DNA of 64,000 nucleotides. Source: Paenibacillus_G sp049942825. Lineage in GTDB: Bacteria; Bacillota; Bacilli; Paenibacillales; NBRC-103111. The position numbers and the translations under genes are program-made. The stretch spans positions 7,936,001-8,000,000 of the forward strand of contig NZ_CP187970.1 in NCBI RefSeq assembly GCF_049942825.1, given 5' to 3'. This document shows, piece by piece, positions 25,812 to 34,570 of the stretch. A model generated the notes under the pieces. It made no database searches and had not been told where the DNA came from. It saw only the letters and a list, made by a program, of their open reading frames with translations. The first letter of the stretch is position 1; the number at the start of each line of letters is the position of its first letter.

Positions 25812-26144
25812 ATGGGCATTCTGCTTATCTTCCTCGTGCTTCTGGCCGCCTGCTACTTCCTGTACCGCCGCAATGCCGGCTGGACCACCGTATCGAGCGG
25901 CCTCGGCCCCGATGCCCGCAGGCTTGAGGACTATTACCGTTATCTTAAGTCGAAAAGCATCCGCTGCCGCCTGAAGTCCAACGCCGATTCGCATCTCGGT
26001 ACGATCCAGACGGCGGCCGCCGCGGTCGATCCGCATAACAACGAGCATCTTCAGCTTGATGTGCATACCCAGGACATCAACAAAGCGTCCGAACTCCTGC
26101 AGCTGCTGCAGGGCCCTGAACCCCATGCCGGGGATACCCGGTAA
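25812..26144 (+). CDS. Small membrane-anchored protein, function unknown
   Basis: 110 residues. An N-terminal membrane helix, GILLIFLVLLAACYFLYRR, is followed by a soluble domain with YYRYLKSKSIRCRLKSNADS and HLQLDVHTQDINKASELLQLLQ, whose alternating pattern looks like a small alpha-beta fold. TAGGTGGTGAATCT precedes the ATG. A good terminator follows. I recognise no family name with certainty. Confidence 0.65.
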   Translation: MGILLIFLVLLAACYFLYRRNAGWTTVSSGLGPDARRLEDYYRYLKSKSIRCRLKSNADSHLGTIQTAAAAVDPHNNEHLQLDVHTQDINKASELLQLLQGPEPHAGDTR

Positions 26145-26164
26145 TCCAGTGCAGCGTACAAACA

Positions 26165-26195
26165 AACCCCTGACCGGTAAGGTTCAGGGGTTTTT
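26165..26195. terminator. Terminator after the small membrane-anchored gene
   Basis: AACCCCTGA pairs with TCAGGGGTT, followed by TTTT on the plus strand. The minus strand also has a T-rich tail and may serve the convergent gene at 26255. Confidence 0.8.
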
Positions 26196-26254
26196 GGGCA
26201 GTTCGACGCGGACTGGCAGACCGGGCAAACCGGACCATGGGGCGTCGGTTCAAC

Positions 26255-26830
26255 TTACGGGGTCAGCTCGCGGAAGAATTGGTTGTAGAACGTGTACGGG
26301 CTGGCGGCATACCGGAACCCGAGCTTAAAGCCCGAGGAATCAATCGTGATGGACTTGAGCGCGCGGGTCGTGATCTTGCTGCGGATCAGCCTCGTCAGCA
26401 GCGCCGTGTTGCCCGAACGGACGGCCGCCACGATCAAACGGGCGAACGGCTTATTGCGCACAATCTCACGATAGAGCGGAACCACCACCCGGGCGATGGA
26501 GCGGTGCACTCCCGTGTGGAAGTAGAACTGGGTCGTTCCCGGACGGAGTGACGTGCCGTTCGTGTACTGCAGTACAGGCCGGGGCGCCCGGAAATCTACG
26601 AAGTAACCGATGCCGTTCGTCGAGAAGGACGAAATCCGCGGCAGGTACAGCTGCACCTCGCGAAGCAGCCGTTCGAGCACGGCAAGATCCCCCTTGCGCA
26701 CGCCCTTCGTCCAAGCCGCGGCATAGGCCCGGTTCGTGGCGATCCGGTGGTAGAACGGGAGCATCGCTCCGGCTACCTTCTGGAGGACGGCGGTCGTGAT
26801 GTACCGTCCTGATGTCTGATTTGCCTTCAT
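26255..26830 (-). CDS. Hypothetical protein, 191 aa
   Basis: Starts MKANQTSGRYITTAVLQKVAG after AGGAGAGGGAATGCAGCC. It consists of an N-terminal helical part, a beta-rich centre (PRISSFSTNGIGYFVDFRAPRPVLQY) and a second helical part rich in Arg, ending in a beta segment (GFKLGFRYAASPYTFYNQFF). Arg/Lys-rich with no Cys. No membrane segment or signal peptide. I do not recognise the family; similar short proteins are found in Paenibacillus as hypothetical. Confidence 0.6.
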   Translation of the reverse strand: MKANQTSGRYITTAVLQKVAGAMLPFYHRIATNRAYAAAWTKGVRKGDLAVLERLLREVQLYLPRISSFSTNGIGYFVDFRAPRPVLQYTNGTSLRPGTTQFYFHTGVHRSIARVVVPLYREIVRNKPFARLIVAAVRSGNTALLTRLIRSKITTRALKSITIDSSGFKLGFRYAASPYTFYNQFFRELTP

Positions 26831-26966
26831 GGCTGCATTCCCTCTCCTTTGCTCCATCCTATGTGGGGGAACGGGCAAAGGTGTGGGACGCCAAGCCTAC
26901 CCCCAGCGTCTGACGGTAAACATGCTGCCTTCATCGCGCGCCTCTTTTCAGCATGAGGCTCACTCT

Positions 26967-27040
26967 CTAACACGGATTTTCCGTGTTAGGAGGCGCACAT
27001 GACCTTCTTCGCGCACCCTAGCACGGTTTTTCCGTGTTAC
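26967..27040. repeat. Pair of near-identical hairpins upstream of glnS
   Basis: CTAACACGG-ATTTT-CCGTGTTAG (26967-26989, perfect) and CTAGCACGG-TTTTT-CCGTGTTAC (27018-27040, one G-T and one end mismatch) are 51 bases apart, start to start. The rest of the 445-bp gap between the hypothetical gene and glnS holds no gene. They may be RNA hairpins or paired protein-binding sites. Confidence 0.6.
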
Positions 27041-27275
27041 GGCCCTACTCCTCCCACTTTCACCTGAAAGCTGGCTAGCCCGGACGTTTCTCCATGGGCG
27101 TATGGGATCTTCTCTTCGCCCGCCTATCATCCCATTTTGCAAACAGCCCGTCCATTTTCATAGATTCGTGTGCAAGGCCATTATATTTGTGGCTTTTTTT
27201 GTGTATTATAGAGAGATAATCGTTCGCCTGCTGGCAGTTATTTCTACACGTTATCCTGAAAAGAGGTTATCCGAC

Positions 27276-28952
27276 ATGGAAACAGCAAAACCGGCTGCGC
27301 CGGCATCATCCACCAACTTTATCAAAACCATCGTCACCGAAGACCTCAAATCGGGCAAGGTGAAAGAGGTCGTCACCCGGTTCCCTCCGGAGCCGAACGG
27401 CTACCTGCATATCGGACACGCCAAGTCGATCTGTCTCAACTTCGAGATTGCGGACGAGTTCGGCGGCCGCACGCATCTTCGCTTCGACGACACGAACCCG
27501 GTGAAGGAAGATACGGAGTTCGTCGAATCGATCAAGGAAGACGTCGCCTGGCTCGGCTTCGAGTGGGAGCGGCTGACCTTCGCCTCCGACTTCTTCGGCG
27601 AAATGTATGACCGCGCCGTGCTGCTCATCCGCAAAGGCCTCGCTTACGTCGACGACCAGAGCGCAGACGAGATCCGCGAGAGCCGCGGCACGCTGACCGA
27701 GCCCGGCAAGGAGAGCCCTTACCGCGGACGCAGCGTCGAGGAGAACCTGGATCTCTTCACTCGCATGCGGGCAGGCGAATTCGCCAACGGCGAGAAGGTG
27801 CTACGCGCCAAGATCGACATGGCTTCGCCGAACATCAACCTGCGCGACCCGGTGATCTACCGGATCTCTCATGCGCATCACCACAATACAGGCGACGGCT
27901 GGTGCATCTACCCGATGTATGCCTTCGCCCACCCGCTGGAGGATGCCATCGAGGGCGTAACCCACTCGATCTGTACGCTGGAGTTCGCCGATCAGCGCCC
28001 GCTGTACGACTGGGTCGTCCGCGAATGCGAGATGGAGTGCACCCCGCACCAGTACGAATTCGGACGGCTGAACCTGACGAATACGGTGATGAGCAAAAGA
28101 AAGCTGAAGCTCCTCGTCGACGAGAAGGTCGTGGACGGCTGGGACGATCCACGTATGCCGACAATCTCCGGCCTGCGCCGCAAAGGCTTCACGCCGGAGG
28201 CGATCCGCGATTTCTGCCGCGAGATCGGCGTCGTGAAGACGAACAACAGCGTCGTAGATGACAAGCTCCTCGAGCACTTCATCCGCGAGGACCTGAAGCT
28301 GAAGGCGCCGCGGACGATGGCTGTCCTGCAGCCGCTGAAGGTGATCATCACGAACTATCCGGAAGGGCAGATCGAACAGCTCGAGGCCGAGAACAACTCG
28401 GAGAACGAAGCGATGGGCTCCCGCCAGATTCCGTTCTCGCGTGAGATCTACATCGAGCGGGACGACTTCATGGAGGAGCCGATCAAGGGCTACCACCGCC
28501 TCTACCCGGGCAACGAAGTCCGTCTGAAGCACGCCTATTTTATCAAGTGCGAGAACTTCGTGAAGGATGCCGAGGGCAACGTGACGGAGCTCCACTGCAC
28601 CTACGATCCGGAGACGAAGAGCGGCACCGGCTTCACCGGACGCAAAGTCAAAGGAACGATCCACTGGATTGAAGCGACCCAGGCCCGCGCAGCGGAATTC
28701 CGCCTGTATGAGCCGCTCATCCTCGAAGAAGAAGGCGAGGAAAGCGAGTCCTTCCTCGACAACATCAATCCGAAGTCGCTCGAGAAGCTGCAGGGCTTCG
28801 TAGAGAACAACATGAAGGACGCGAAGGCGCAGGATAAGTTCCAGTTCTTCCGCCACGGCTATTTCAACGTCGATCCGAAGGATACGACGGGCGAGAAGCT
28901 CGTATTCAACCGCATCGTTTCGCTCAAGAGCTCCTTCGACGCCAAGAAATAA
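27276..28952 (+). CDS. glnS: Glutaminyl-tRNA synthetase
   Basis: 558-residue class I synthetase charging tRNA-Gln directly. HIGH motif in FPPEPNGYLHIGHAKSICLN, the GlnRS/GluRS-specific FDDTNPVKEDTEFVESI, the KMSKS-like VMSKRKLKLLV, and the GlnRS-type C-terminal beta-barrel region with RIVSLKSSF. AAGAGGTTATCCGAC precedes the ATG; upstream in-frame ATG 27102 is not supported. Most Firmicutes make Gln-tRNA via GatCAB; GlnRS occurs in some, including Paenibacillus-type bacteria. A strong terminator follows. Confidence 0.94.
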   Translation: METAKPAAPASSTNFIKTIVTEDLKSGKVKEVVTRFPPEPNGYLHIGHAKSICLNFEIADEFGGRTHLRFDDTNPVKEDTEFVESIKEDVAWLGFEWERLTFASDFFGEMYDRAVLLIRKGLAYVDDQSADEIRESRGTLTEPGKESPYRGRSVEENLDLFTRMRAGEFANGEKVLRAKIDMASPNINLRDPVIYRISHAHHHNTGDGWCIYPMYAFAHPLEDAIEGVTHSICTLEFADQRPLYDWVVRECEMECTPHQYEFGRLNLTNTVMSKRKLKLLVDEKVVDGWDDPRMPTISGLRRKGFTPEAIRDFCREIGVVKTNNSVVDDKLLEHFIREDLKLKAPRTMAVLQPLKVIITNYPEGQIEQLEAENNSENEAMGSRQIPFSREIYIERDDFMEEPIKGYHRLYPGNEVRLKHAYFIKCENFVKDAEGNVTELHCTYDPETKSGTGFTGRKVKGTIHWIEATQARAAEFRLYEPLILEEEGEESESFLDNINPKSLEKLQGFVENNMKDAKAQDKFQFFRHGYFNVDPKDTTGEKLVFNRIVSLKSSFDAKK

Positions 28953-28980
28953 CGGTATTTCCCGTAAAATAAACACAGCT

Positions 28981-29018
28981 AAGCCCCTTTCGTGCTTGTC
29001 ACGAATAGGGGCTTTTTG
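28981..29018 (+). terminator. Intrinsic terminator of glnS
   Basis: AAGCCCCT pairs with AGGGGCTT and the inner CGTG with CACG, followed by TTTTTG. Confidence 0.85.
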
Positions 29019-29324
29019 TGATGTAATTTTCGCATAAGGCCTATACCTTGACGACATATGTACGGCACGTCTAAGGGCCGCACGATCCGCGGGAGGGACC
29101 TTACAAGCGCTGTGTGGCCATCAAGGCCGGACGACTGCGTGAGCAGCGCTTCGACGGCCTGGCGGTCCCTTTCCACTATCTGCGACCAGCACGGTCCGCA
29201 GCATTTGCAGCCGGTATGACACCAGTGCAGCCACCGGTTGATACCGTTCCACTCCCAGCGTTCCGCCAGCTCGCCCCCGCCTGCTTCGGATTCCGCCCCG
29301 GCGGGCTCCTGACCCCTCCACCCG
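29019..29324. other. Intergenic region, no supported gene
   Basis: Minus-strand frames here run past the end of the next gene and encode Arg-rich or Cys/Trp-containing peptides without a start signal. It may hold remnants of the missing C-terminal domain of the neighbouring regulator, but I could not reconstruct one. Confidence 0.4.
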
Positions 29325-30440
29325 CTAGCGGCCGGTCGGCGCGAACGGCGCTTCGAGCTCCCCGGGCAGCACCGGCCCCTCGCCGTCTCCCGCCTCCTGC
29401 AGCCCGGCTGGCGGCCCGGCCAGCGAGGCTCCCGCCGCTGCCGGCAGTCCGCCCAGCCGCTGGCGCCGCTCCCGCTCTTCCCGCAGCTGCCGAAGCTCCT
29501 GACGGATCGCCTCCCGGTCCGCGGCCCAGGGCACATCGGCGGCCTCCGCCGCGCGGCTCTCGTCCGGCTCCATCGCCTCGGCCGCCTCCCGCAGCGACTG
29601 CCGCAGGCCAGCGATGCCCTGCCCAAGACGGCCGAGCCCGATCAGGCAGCGCAGGCCGAGCTGCAGCGTCAGGAAGCCGGCCAGCGATTCAGCCCAGGAC
29701 CGGCAGCTTCCTTCAAAGCCGGCCGCCTCAGCCTGCGGCCGCGTGCCCAACCGCAGCACGGCCAGCCAGCGGCCGACCGCCGGTCCCACGACAGCGAATT
29801 CGCCGTCGGCCTTCGCCCGGCTGCGCACCGCTTCGTACAGCTGGACCGCGCCCATGCCTGCCGGGAGCTGCAGTCCCCCCTGCGTCTGCGGCAGGGCAAT
29901 GACGGCCGCCCGGCCATAGACCCCTGAGAGCCCCAGACCGGCGAGCAGTTCGCCGATCTCCTCTCCAGGCTCCTCCTCCTGCATTAGCGATAGCACGATC
30001 TCCTGCTCGGCGAGGGGCATAAGCTCCATCGTCTTCTCTGCCAGCCGAAGCTCCGCTTCCCGTTCCCGGCGCTCGGCTTCGAGACGTTCCGCCAGCTCCC
30101 CGAGCAGGACGGCGGCCTCCCCAGGCCCCAGGGGCCCCGCTGCCCAGCAGCCCGAGCCCGCTTCCCCCGCCGGCAGCGCTCCGCCGTCTACCCTTACGGC
30201 GGCAAGCTTCGCTTGCGGCTGCCGGACCTTCCACTCGGTGACCGCCTCCGCCGCTTCCTCTTCAGAGCCTGCGACCGCCAGCAGGATCAAATCGGGCCGA
30301 AGCTCGGCCGCCTTCTTCCAGCCGACCACACCGCTTTCCGTCCACTCGGCTTCCATCCCTCCGGAACGCATCCGTCCGAGGAGCGGCTTCAAGCGCTCCT
30401 GATCCGTAACCGCCCCGCCTACGACCAATGCCCGATACAT
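29325..30440 (-). CDS. Response-regulator-like protein with degenerate receiver and no HTH
   Basis: 371 residues. The start MYRALVVGGAVTDQERLKPLL is the beginning of YesN-type response regulators, but the acidic pair (normally VDDE) is VGGA, and the phospho-acceptor strand LRPDLILLAVAG has Ala where the Asp should be. A long middle region (about 140-310) resembles the regulatory domain between receiver and AraC HTH in YesN proteins. The C-terminal AraC helix-turn-helix is missing and replaced by a charged helix (REAIRQELRQLREERERRQ) and a Pro/Gly tail. GGGGGCGGAAGCC precedes ATG 30440. Probably a diverged or decaying regulator; role unknown. Confidence 0.6.
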   Translation of the reverse strand: MYRALVVGGAVTDQERLKPLLGRMRSGGMEAEWTESGVVGWKKAAELRPDLILLAVAGSEEEAAEAVTEWKVRQPQAKLAAVRVDGGALPAGEAGSGCWAAGPLGPGEAAVLLGELAERLEAERREREAELRLAEKTMELMPLAEQEIVLSLMQEEEPGEEIGELLAGLGLSGVYGRAAVIALPQTQGGLQLPAGMGAVQLYEAVRSRAKADGEFAVVGPAVGRWLAVLRLGTRPQAEAAGFEGSCRSWAESLAGFLTLQLGLRCLIGLGRLGQGIAGLRQSLREAAEAMEPDESRAAEAADVPWAADREAIRQELRQLREERERRQRLGGLPAAAGASLAGPPAGLQEAGDGEGPVLPGELEAPFAPTGR

Positions 30441-30655
30441 GGCTTCCGCCCCCTTTTGCCCGCTTCGCCCCACTGAGCTTTCCGGGCTTCTACTTCTGAT
30501 TTATTACCCCTCCGCCTGCCCGTTTGAAGCTTCCATTCAATTACCACTAAACTGAAAGCCTTCACAAGCCGATGAATTGTTTATACAAAATTACATACCA
30601 CAACCAAATCTGGGCTGCATACATAGCCACGATTCCATTACCTAAGGGGGTACAA

Positions 30656-30856
30656 ATGATGAAAAATGAGATTATCGAGCCTTGGTTCAGCGGACTGCTG
30701 GCGATCGTCAATGACTGGCTGATGCAGGAAGTTACGGAAGGCCGGATGAGCGATGAAGACATGACCGGATCGTTCTCCTTCACTTATGAAACAGGGGCAA
30801 AGCTCGGCTTCAAGATTATGCCTGTCAAGGAATCCTCGGAAGAAACGGCGGACTAA
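30656..30856 (+). CDS. Small acidic protein, 66 aa, function unknown
   Basis: Starts MMKNEIIEPWFSGLLAIVND after AAGGGGGTACAA, the only good ribosome binding site in the frame. Predicted as one amphipathic helix followed by a beta segment (GSFSFTYETGAKLGFKIMPV) and an acidic tail. No Cys, no membrane helix. Lower GC than neighbours. A bidirectional terminator lies 120 bases downstream. No family recognised. Confidence 0.6.
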   Translation: MMKNEIIEPWFSGLLAIVNDWLMQEVTEGRMSDEDMTGSFSFTYETGAKLGFKIMPVKESSEETAD

Positions 30857-30976
30857 AGTCCTTCCGGCTTCCCTGCTTGTAATACGAATACTACAGGAGG
30901 TGCCGGAGGGAATCCGCCCTTCCTATTCATCCTCACAGCTCCCCTTTCCCACGTTCACAGGAATACAATAAACAAA

Positions 30977-31010
30977 AACAAGACGGGGCTCCTGGGAGTT
31001 CCGTCTTGTT
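30977..31010. terminator. Bidirectional terminator between convergent genes
   Basis: AACAAGACGG (30977-30986) and CCGTCTTGTT (31001-31010) are perfect inverted arms. They lie between the small acidic gene and rsgA. Confidence 0.75.
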
Positions 31011-31055
31011 CGGATTCCGGCACGATTGGCCGCTGATCTTACTTGCTTCGCGCAT

Positions 31056-32129
31056 TCACTTCCGGCCCGGTCCCTTGCGCACCTGCATGTGAATCTTCTT
31101 CCACCGGTCCCGCTGGGCCCGCTGCAGCGCCGGATCCTCCCGTCGCGCCTCGTACGCCAGCTCCTTCTGCAGCTTAACGTAGCTGCGGTAGCGGGCTTCC
31201 GGCAGCGTGCCGTCTGTCAGGGCCGCCCTTACCGCGCAGCCCGGTTCGCCTGCATGGCTGCAGTCGCCGAAGCGGCAGTCCGCGGCCAGCGCCTCGATAT
31301 CGCGGAAGGCAAGATCAAGCCCGGCGTCCGCATCCCACAGCTGCAGCTCCCGCATCCCCGGCGTATCGATCAGCAGGCCGCCCTCCGGCAGCCTCACCAG
31401 CTCGCGGTGCGTGGTCGTATGGCGGCCGCGGTCATCGCCCTCGCGGATCCCGCCGGTGAGCAGCAGCTCTTCGCCGTACAGGCGGTTGGCCAGTGTCGAT
31501 TTGCCGGCACCGGAGGAGCCGAGCAGCGCCGCCGTCCGCCCCCTGCCCAGATAAGGATGCAGCGCTTCTAGCCCCTCCACGTGCAGGGAAGAGACCGCGT
31601 GGATTGGGACACCGGGGGCCACGCCCTCCACATCGGCGACCCGGGCCGGCACGTCCTCACACAGGTCCGCTTTGCTGAGCAACACGACCGGCAGGGCGCC
31701 GCTTTCATAGGCGAGGGTCAAGTACCGTTCCAGCCGGCGCATGTTAAAGTCCTGGTTCAGCGCATGCACCAGGAATACCGTATCGATGTTCGCCGCGACT
31801 ATCTGCTCAGCGACGGTAGAGCCTGCCGCTTTGCGGGAGAACTTGCTCCGGCGCGGCAGCACGCCGTGAATCGTCGCCCGGCCGTCCGCCGGCCGGGGCT
31901 GCAGGGCCACCCAATCGCCCACCGCCGGATAATCCGCACGGCCGAAGGCTTCATGGCGCATCCGTCCGGCGATCTCCCCCAGCAGCTCGCCTTCTTCGGT
32001 CATCACCCTGTAGATGTGCTTATGCTCCAAGGTCACCCTGCCCGGCACCAAGCCGGCCTCGCAGAATCCTTCGAACGCTTCGTCCCATCTTGTATCCCAG
32101 CCCCAATCGGCCATATCCGTCTTCGTCAA
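31056..32129 (-). CDS. rsgA: Ribosome small subunit-dependent GTPase RsgA
   Basis: 357-residue circularly permuted GTPase that helps mature the 30S subunit. An N-terminal OB-fold is followed by the permuted motifs: G4 LLSKADL, then the P loop GSSGAGKSTLANRL, switch I GRHTTTHRELVRL, and G3 DTPGMRELQLW. The C-terminal zinc knuckle is CRFGDCSHAGEPGC. It is longer than the Bacillus YloQ type and more like the 350-residue forms; a second copy elsewhere in the genome is likely. The ATG at 32129 lacks a strong site but fits the homologous start. Confidence 0.9.
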   Translation of the reverse strand: MTKTDMADWGWDTRWDEAFEGFCEAGLVPGRVTLEHKHIYRVMTEEGELLGEIAGRMRHEAFGRADYPAVGDWVALQPRPADGRATIHGVLPRRSKFSRKAAGSTVAEQIVAANIDTVFLVHALNQDFNMRRLERYLTLAYESGALPVVLLSKADLCEDVPARVADVEGVAPGVPIHAVSSLHVEGLEALHPYLGRGRTAALLGSSGAGKSTLANRLYGEELLLTGGIREGDDRGRHTTTHRELVRLPEGGLLIDTPGMRELQLWDADAGLDLAFRDIEALAADCRFGDCSHAGEPGCAVRAALTDGTLPEARYRSYVKLQKELAYEARREDPALQRAQRDRWKKIHMQVRKGPGRK

Positions 32130-32275
32130 TGGTTCCAGCCTCCATACTGCTATTCTCGAATACCCGACGCTCTCCGCGTCATCATGTATTCTTATTGTAT
32201 GGTATGTCCCGCAGACAGGATATGGAAAGAATGGCTATGAACCAAACTGCCCAAGCGGATCCAATCAACCCTGCA

Positions 32276-32314
32276 AAAAAAAAGCAGCCGGTATCCCGAC
32301 GGAAACCCGGCTGC
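32276..32314 (-). terminator. Intrinsic terminator of the quinone reductase gene
   Basis: On the minus strand GCAGCCGG pairs with CCGGCTGC, followed by TTTTTTTTT. Confidence 0.85.
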
Positions 32315-32395
32315 CTCTCAAGCTTCGTGTACGATAAGGCCTCAAACAAGCGTCGAATGCCACCGCTTCCAGCCCCCTGCCGGCCCTTCTCCCAC

Positions 32396-32938
32396 TTAGA
32401 GAGGCACGGCGGCGAATTCGGTCCTGAGCGCATGCTGTACATAGAGCTCCGCGCTCCGGTCCAGGTCTTCTTCACTCTGCTGTAATACTCCACCGTAGGC
32501 AAATACCGGAAGGTACTTCGTCCCGATCATATTGCTCGTGGCCTGGATCGGCCTCAGCAGCTCCGGAATCGTAAATTGGTTTCTCCCGCCAGGCTGGTAG
32601 TCTTCCAGTGTTCCTCCCAGGGAGATCGCGACAAGCAGCTCCTTGCCGCGCAGCTTGGTGCCGCTCGAGCCGTAAGCCCATCCGTACGTCAGCACGTCGT
32701 CCAGATACTTTTTGAGGAGCGGAGGAGAGCTGTACCAGTAGAAAGGAAACTGCAGTACCACCCGGTCATGGGCTTCCAGGAGCGCCTGTTCCTTGGCCAC
32801 GTCGATCTGCCAATCCGGGTAAGCTTCATACAGACGGTGAACGGTGACGCCCTCCTGCTTCCCGATCTCCTCCGCCCAGCGGCGGTTCACCCGGGATGCC
32901 GCCAGGTTCGGGTGGACAACAAGCACTAACGTTTTCAT
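32396..32938 (-). CDS. NAD(P)H-dependent quinone oxidoreductase (flavodoxin-like fold)
   Basis: 180-residue FMN/FAD quinone reductase of the KefF/MdaB/YwrO type (PF02525), which reduces quinones by two electrons and so protects from quinone stress. It starts TLVLVVHPNLAASRVNRRW; the flavin and quinone-binding loop is VVLQFPFYWYSSPPLLKKYLDDVLTYGWAYG; then LRGKELLVAISLGG. GAGGAGTGAGTAACG precedes the ATG. The promoter has the same TTGTACATACAA palindrome as the adjacent MarR gene, suggesting that the regulator represses this gene. Confidence 0.88.
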   Translation of the reverse strand: MKTLVLVVHPNLAASRVNRRWAEEIGKQEGVTVHRLYEAYPDWQIDVAKEQALLEAHDRVVLQFPFYWYSSPPLLKKYLDDVLTYGWAYGSSGTKLRGKELLVAISLGGTLEDYQPGGRNQFTIPELLRPIQATSNMIGTKYLPVFAYGGVLQQSEEDLDRSAELYVQHALRTEFAAVPL

Positions 32939-32959
32939 CGTTACTCACTCCTCGTTTGG

Positions 32960-32971
32960 TTGTACATACAA
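32960..32971. promoter_or_regulatory. MarR-type operator copy 1, before the quinone reductase
   Basis: TTGTACATACAA, inverted arms TTGTA and TACAA around CA, 22 bases before the quinone reductase start codon. The identical 12-mer recurs at 33495. Confidence 0.7.
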
Positions 32972-33051
32972 ATATATATCAAGAGAAGGCCGTCATGGAC
33001 GGACTCTCACTATCCCTGACCCTTTGTCAGGCCATCCTTCTATCCCGCTTT

Positions 33052-33471
33052 CTATCTTGCCTTCTCTGCCGCTTCCTTCGTCACGCGGGAGAGCTCGCGG
33101 CACATCTCTTCGCCAAACAATTCGAAGTAGCGCGGGCAAAGACCGTCCCATGCGGTATCGAGCTTCTCCTGTATCTCGAGGCTCTGTTCCGTAGGCTGAA
33201 CGCAGATCCGCTTGCCTTCCCCTCTCCGGTGGACCAGTCCCTTCCCCTCCAGCTTGTCGAGAAAGCGGGTGATCGTGGACGGGGTAACGAACAGCTTCTC
33301 GCTAAGCTCCGTCGGTGTGATGCCGGGCCGGCTGTTCACCAGCATGAGCAGGAAGGCATACGTGGGCGACAAACCGATCCGGGCAAATTCCTCTTCCGCA
33401 ATCTTCGTGATGATCCGGTTCAGCTTGCTGATCGTGAAGTACAGGCACTTGTCAAAATTAGGTTCGGTCAT
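33052..33471 (-). CDS. MarR family transcription regulator
   Basis: 139-residue winged-helix regulator: FTISKLNRIITKIAEEEFARIGLSPTYAFLLMLVNSRPGITPTELSEKLFVTPSTITRFLDKLEGKGLVHRR is the MarR core (shown in the translation from 33471). A Cys stands near the N terminus (DKCLYF), as in oxidant-sensing members such as the QsrR/OhrR groups, so redox or quinone sensing is plausible. ATG 33471 was chosen by homology of the N terminus; the longer frame runs through the operator. It is upstream of the quinone reductase on the same strand. Confidence 0.88.
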   Translation of the reverse strand: MTEPNFDKCLYFTISKLNRIITKIAEEEFARIGLSPTYAFLLMLVNSRPGITPTELSEKLFVTPSTITRFLDKLEGKGLVHRRGEGKRICVQPTEQSLEIQEKLDTAWDGLCPRYFELFGEEMCRELSRVTKEAAEKAR

Positions 33472-33494
33472 GGTCGTCAATCCCTTGTTGTTGT

Positions 33495-33506
33495 TTGTAC
33501 ATACAA
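33495..33506. promoter_or_regulatory. MarR-type operator copy 2, before the marR gene
   Basis: A second TTGTACATACAA, embedded in TTGTTTGTACATACAACAA, 24 bases before the MarR start codon. Consistent with autoregulation. Confidence 0.7.
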
Positions 33507-33650
33507 CAATAATGTGTATGGGTATTATTGTCAAGGGACATTTTTACAAATGGCTGCTTTCCTTTTTCCGCTCGTCACCCTACCTCCGCTCTCCTTCTTC
33601 TGCAGCAGGGCATATGCTTTTGGGCGCTTGAAATCACCCTTTCTGACTCA

Positions 33651-33679
33651 TTGACAAATATTTATTTTTGTGTTATAAT
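33651..33679 (+). promoter_or_regulatory. Consensus sigma-A promoter of the MBL-fold gene
   Basis: TTGACA (33651-33656), 17 bases, TATAAT (33674-33679), with an extended -10 TGT just before. A textbook vegetative promoter, 90 bases before the start codon. Confidence 0.85.
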
Positions 33680-33769
33680 ATAAAATTTATCTCTTGAAAC
33701 AACCTAATCGTGCATGGTATATATAATTTGGCCAACCAAATTATGGATTCACGAAAGGGGAATGATGGA

Positions 33770-34558
33770 ATGCTTGCAGCTAATGGAGTTGCCATGCTTA
33801 AGATTGAGGCCGAGGGTATAGGAGGGGGAAAATCGAGCCTGTATCCCACGTTGATCTGGGATCAGGAATCCGCCGTGTTAATCGATACAGGCATGCCCGG
33901 AGATCTGCCGAAGCTGCGCGATGCGATGCAGGAGGCCGGGGTGCCGCTGGAGCGATTAACCGCCCTGATCCTGACCCATCAGGATCTCGATCATATCGGC
34001 AGCGCGCCCGACGTGCTCCGGGCAGCCCCCGATTCGCTGCGGGTGTACGCACATTCGCTCGATAAACCTTATATCGAGGGAGAGCTCCCTCTCATCAAAA
34101 CCACCCCTGCCGCCATGGCACCCCTTCTGTCCAAGCTCCAGATGCCGGAAGAGGCCAAGCAGCAGTTACTGGCTCTATGCGCGAATCCGCCGTCCACCCC
34201 GGTCCAAGCCACACTAGACGACGGCCAGCTCCTTCCTTACTGCGGGGGCATTCGCGTGATCCATACCCCCGGCCATACGGAAGGGCACATCAGCTTATTC
34301 CACGAGAAGAGCCGGACGCTCGTGGCAGCCGACGCCCTAGTATGCCAAGACGGCGAGTTGCGCGGGCCAATCGCATACAACACGCTCGATATGGATGCCG
34401 CCATGCGGTCGCTGCAAAAGCTGACGGCCTTAGAGATTGACCGCATCATCTGCTATCACGGCGGCTTGTGTTCAGAGGGCGCACAGACGCAGCTCCTGGA
34501 GCTGGTGAAGCTCTCGACTGCCGCAGCCCCCCAAGGATCGCCGACTCAGACGAGCTGA
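33770..34558 (+). CDS. MBL-fold metallo-hydrolase
   Basis: 262-residue metallo-beta-lactamase fold hydrolase. Metal motif LILTHQDLDHIGSAPDVL (HxDxDH), then HTPGHTEGHISLF, AADALVC, and a late CYHGG supply the usual His and Asp ligands. The motif HQDLDH with Gln is typical of the glyoxalase II/YflN-like group. ATG 33770 has GAAAGGGG nine bases upstream. A perfect vegetative promoter drives it and a terminator follows. Substrate unknown. Confidence 0.87.
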   Translation: MLAANGVAMLKIEAEGIGGGKSSLYPTLIWDQESAVLIDTGMPGDLPKLRDAMQEAGVPLERLTALILTHQDLDHIGSAPDVLRAAPDSLRVYAHSLDKPYIEGELPLIKTTPAAMAPLLSKLQMPEEAKQQLLALCANPPSTPVQATLDDGQLLPYCGGIRVIHTPGHTEGHISLFHEKSRTLVAADALVCQDGELRGPIAYNTLDMDAAMRSLQKLTALEIDRIICYHGGLCSEGAQTQLLELVKLSTAAAPQGSPTQTS

Positions 34559-34570
34559 CACCTTTAGGAC

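Noticed and set aside
26967..27040. CRISPR-like repeats
   Set aside because: Only two copies, each an inverted repeat, without cas genes.
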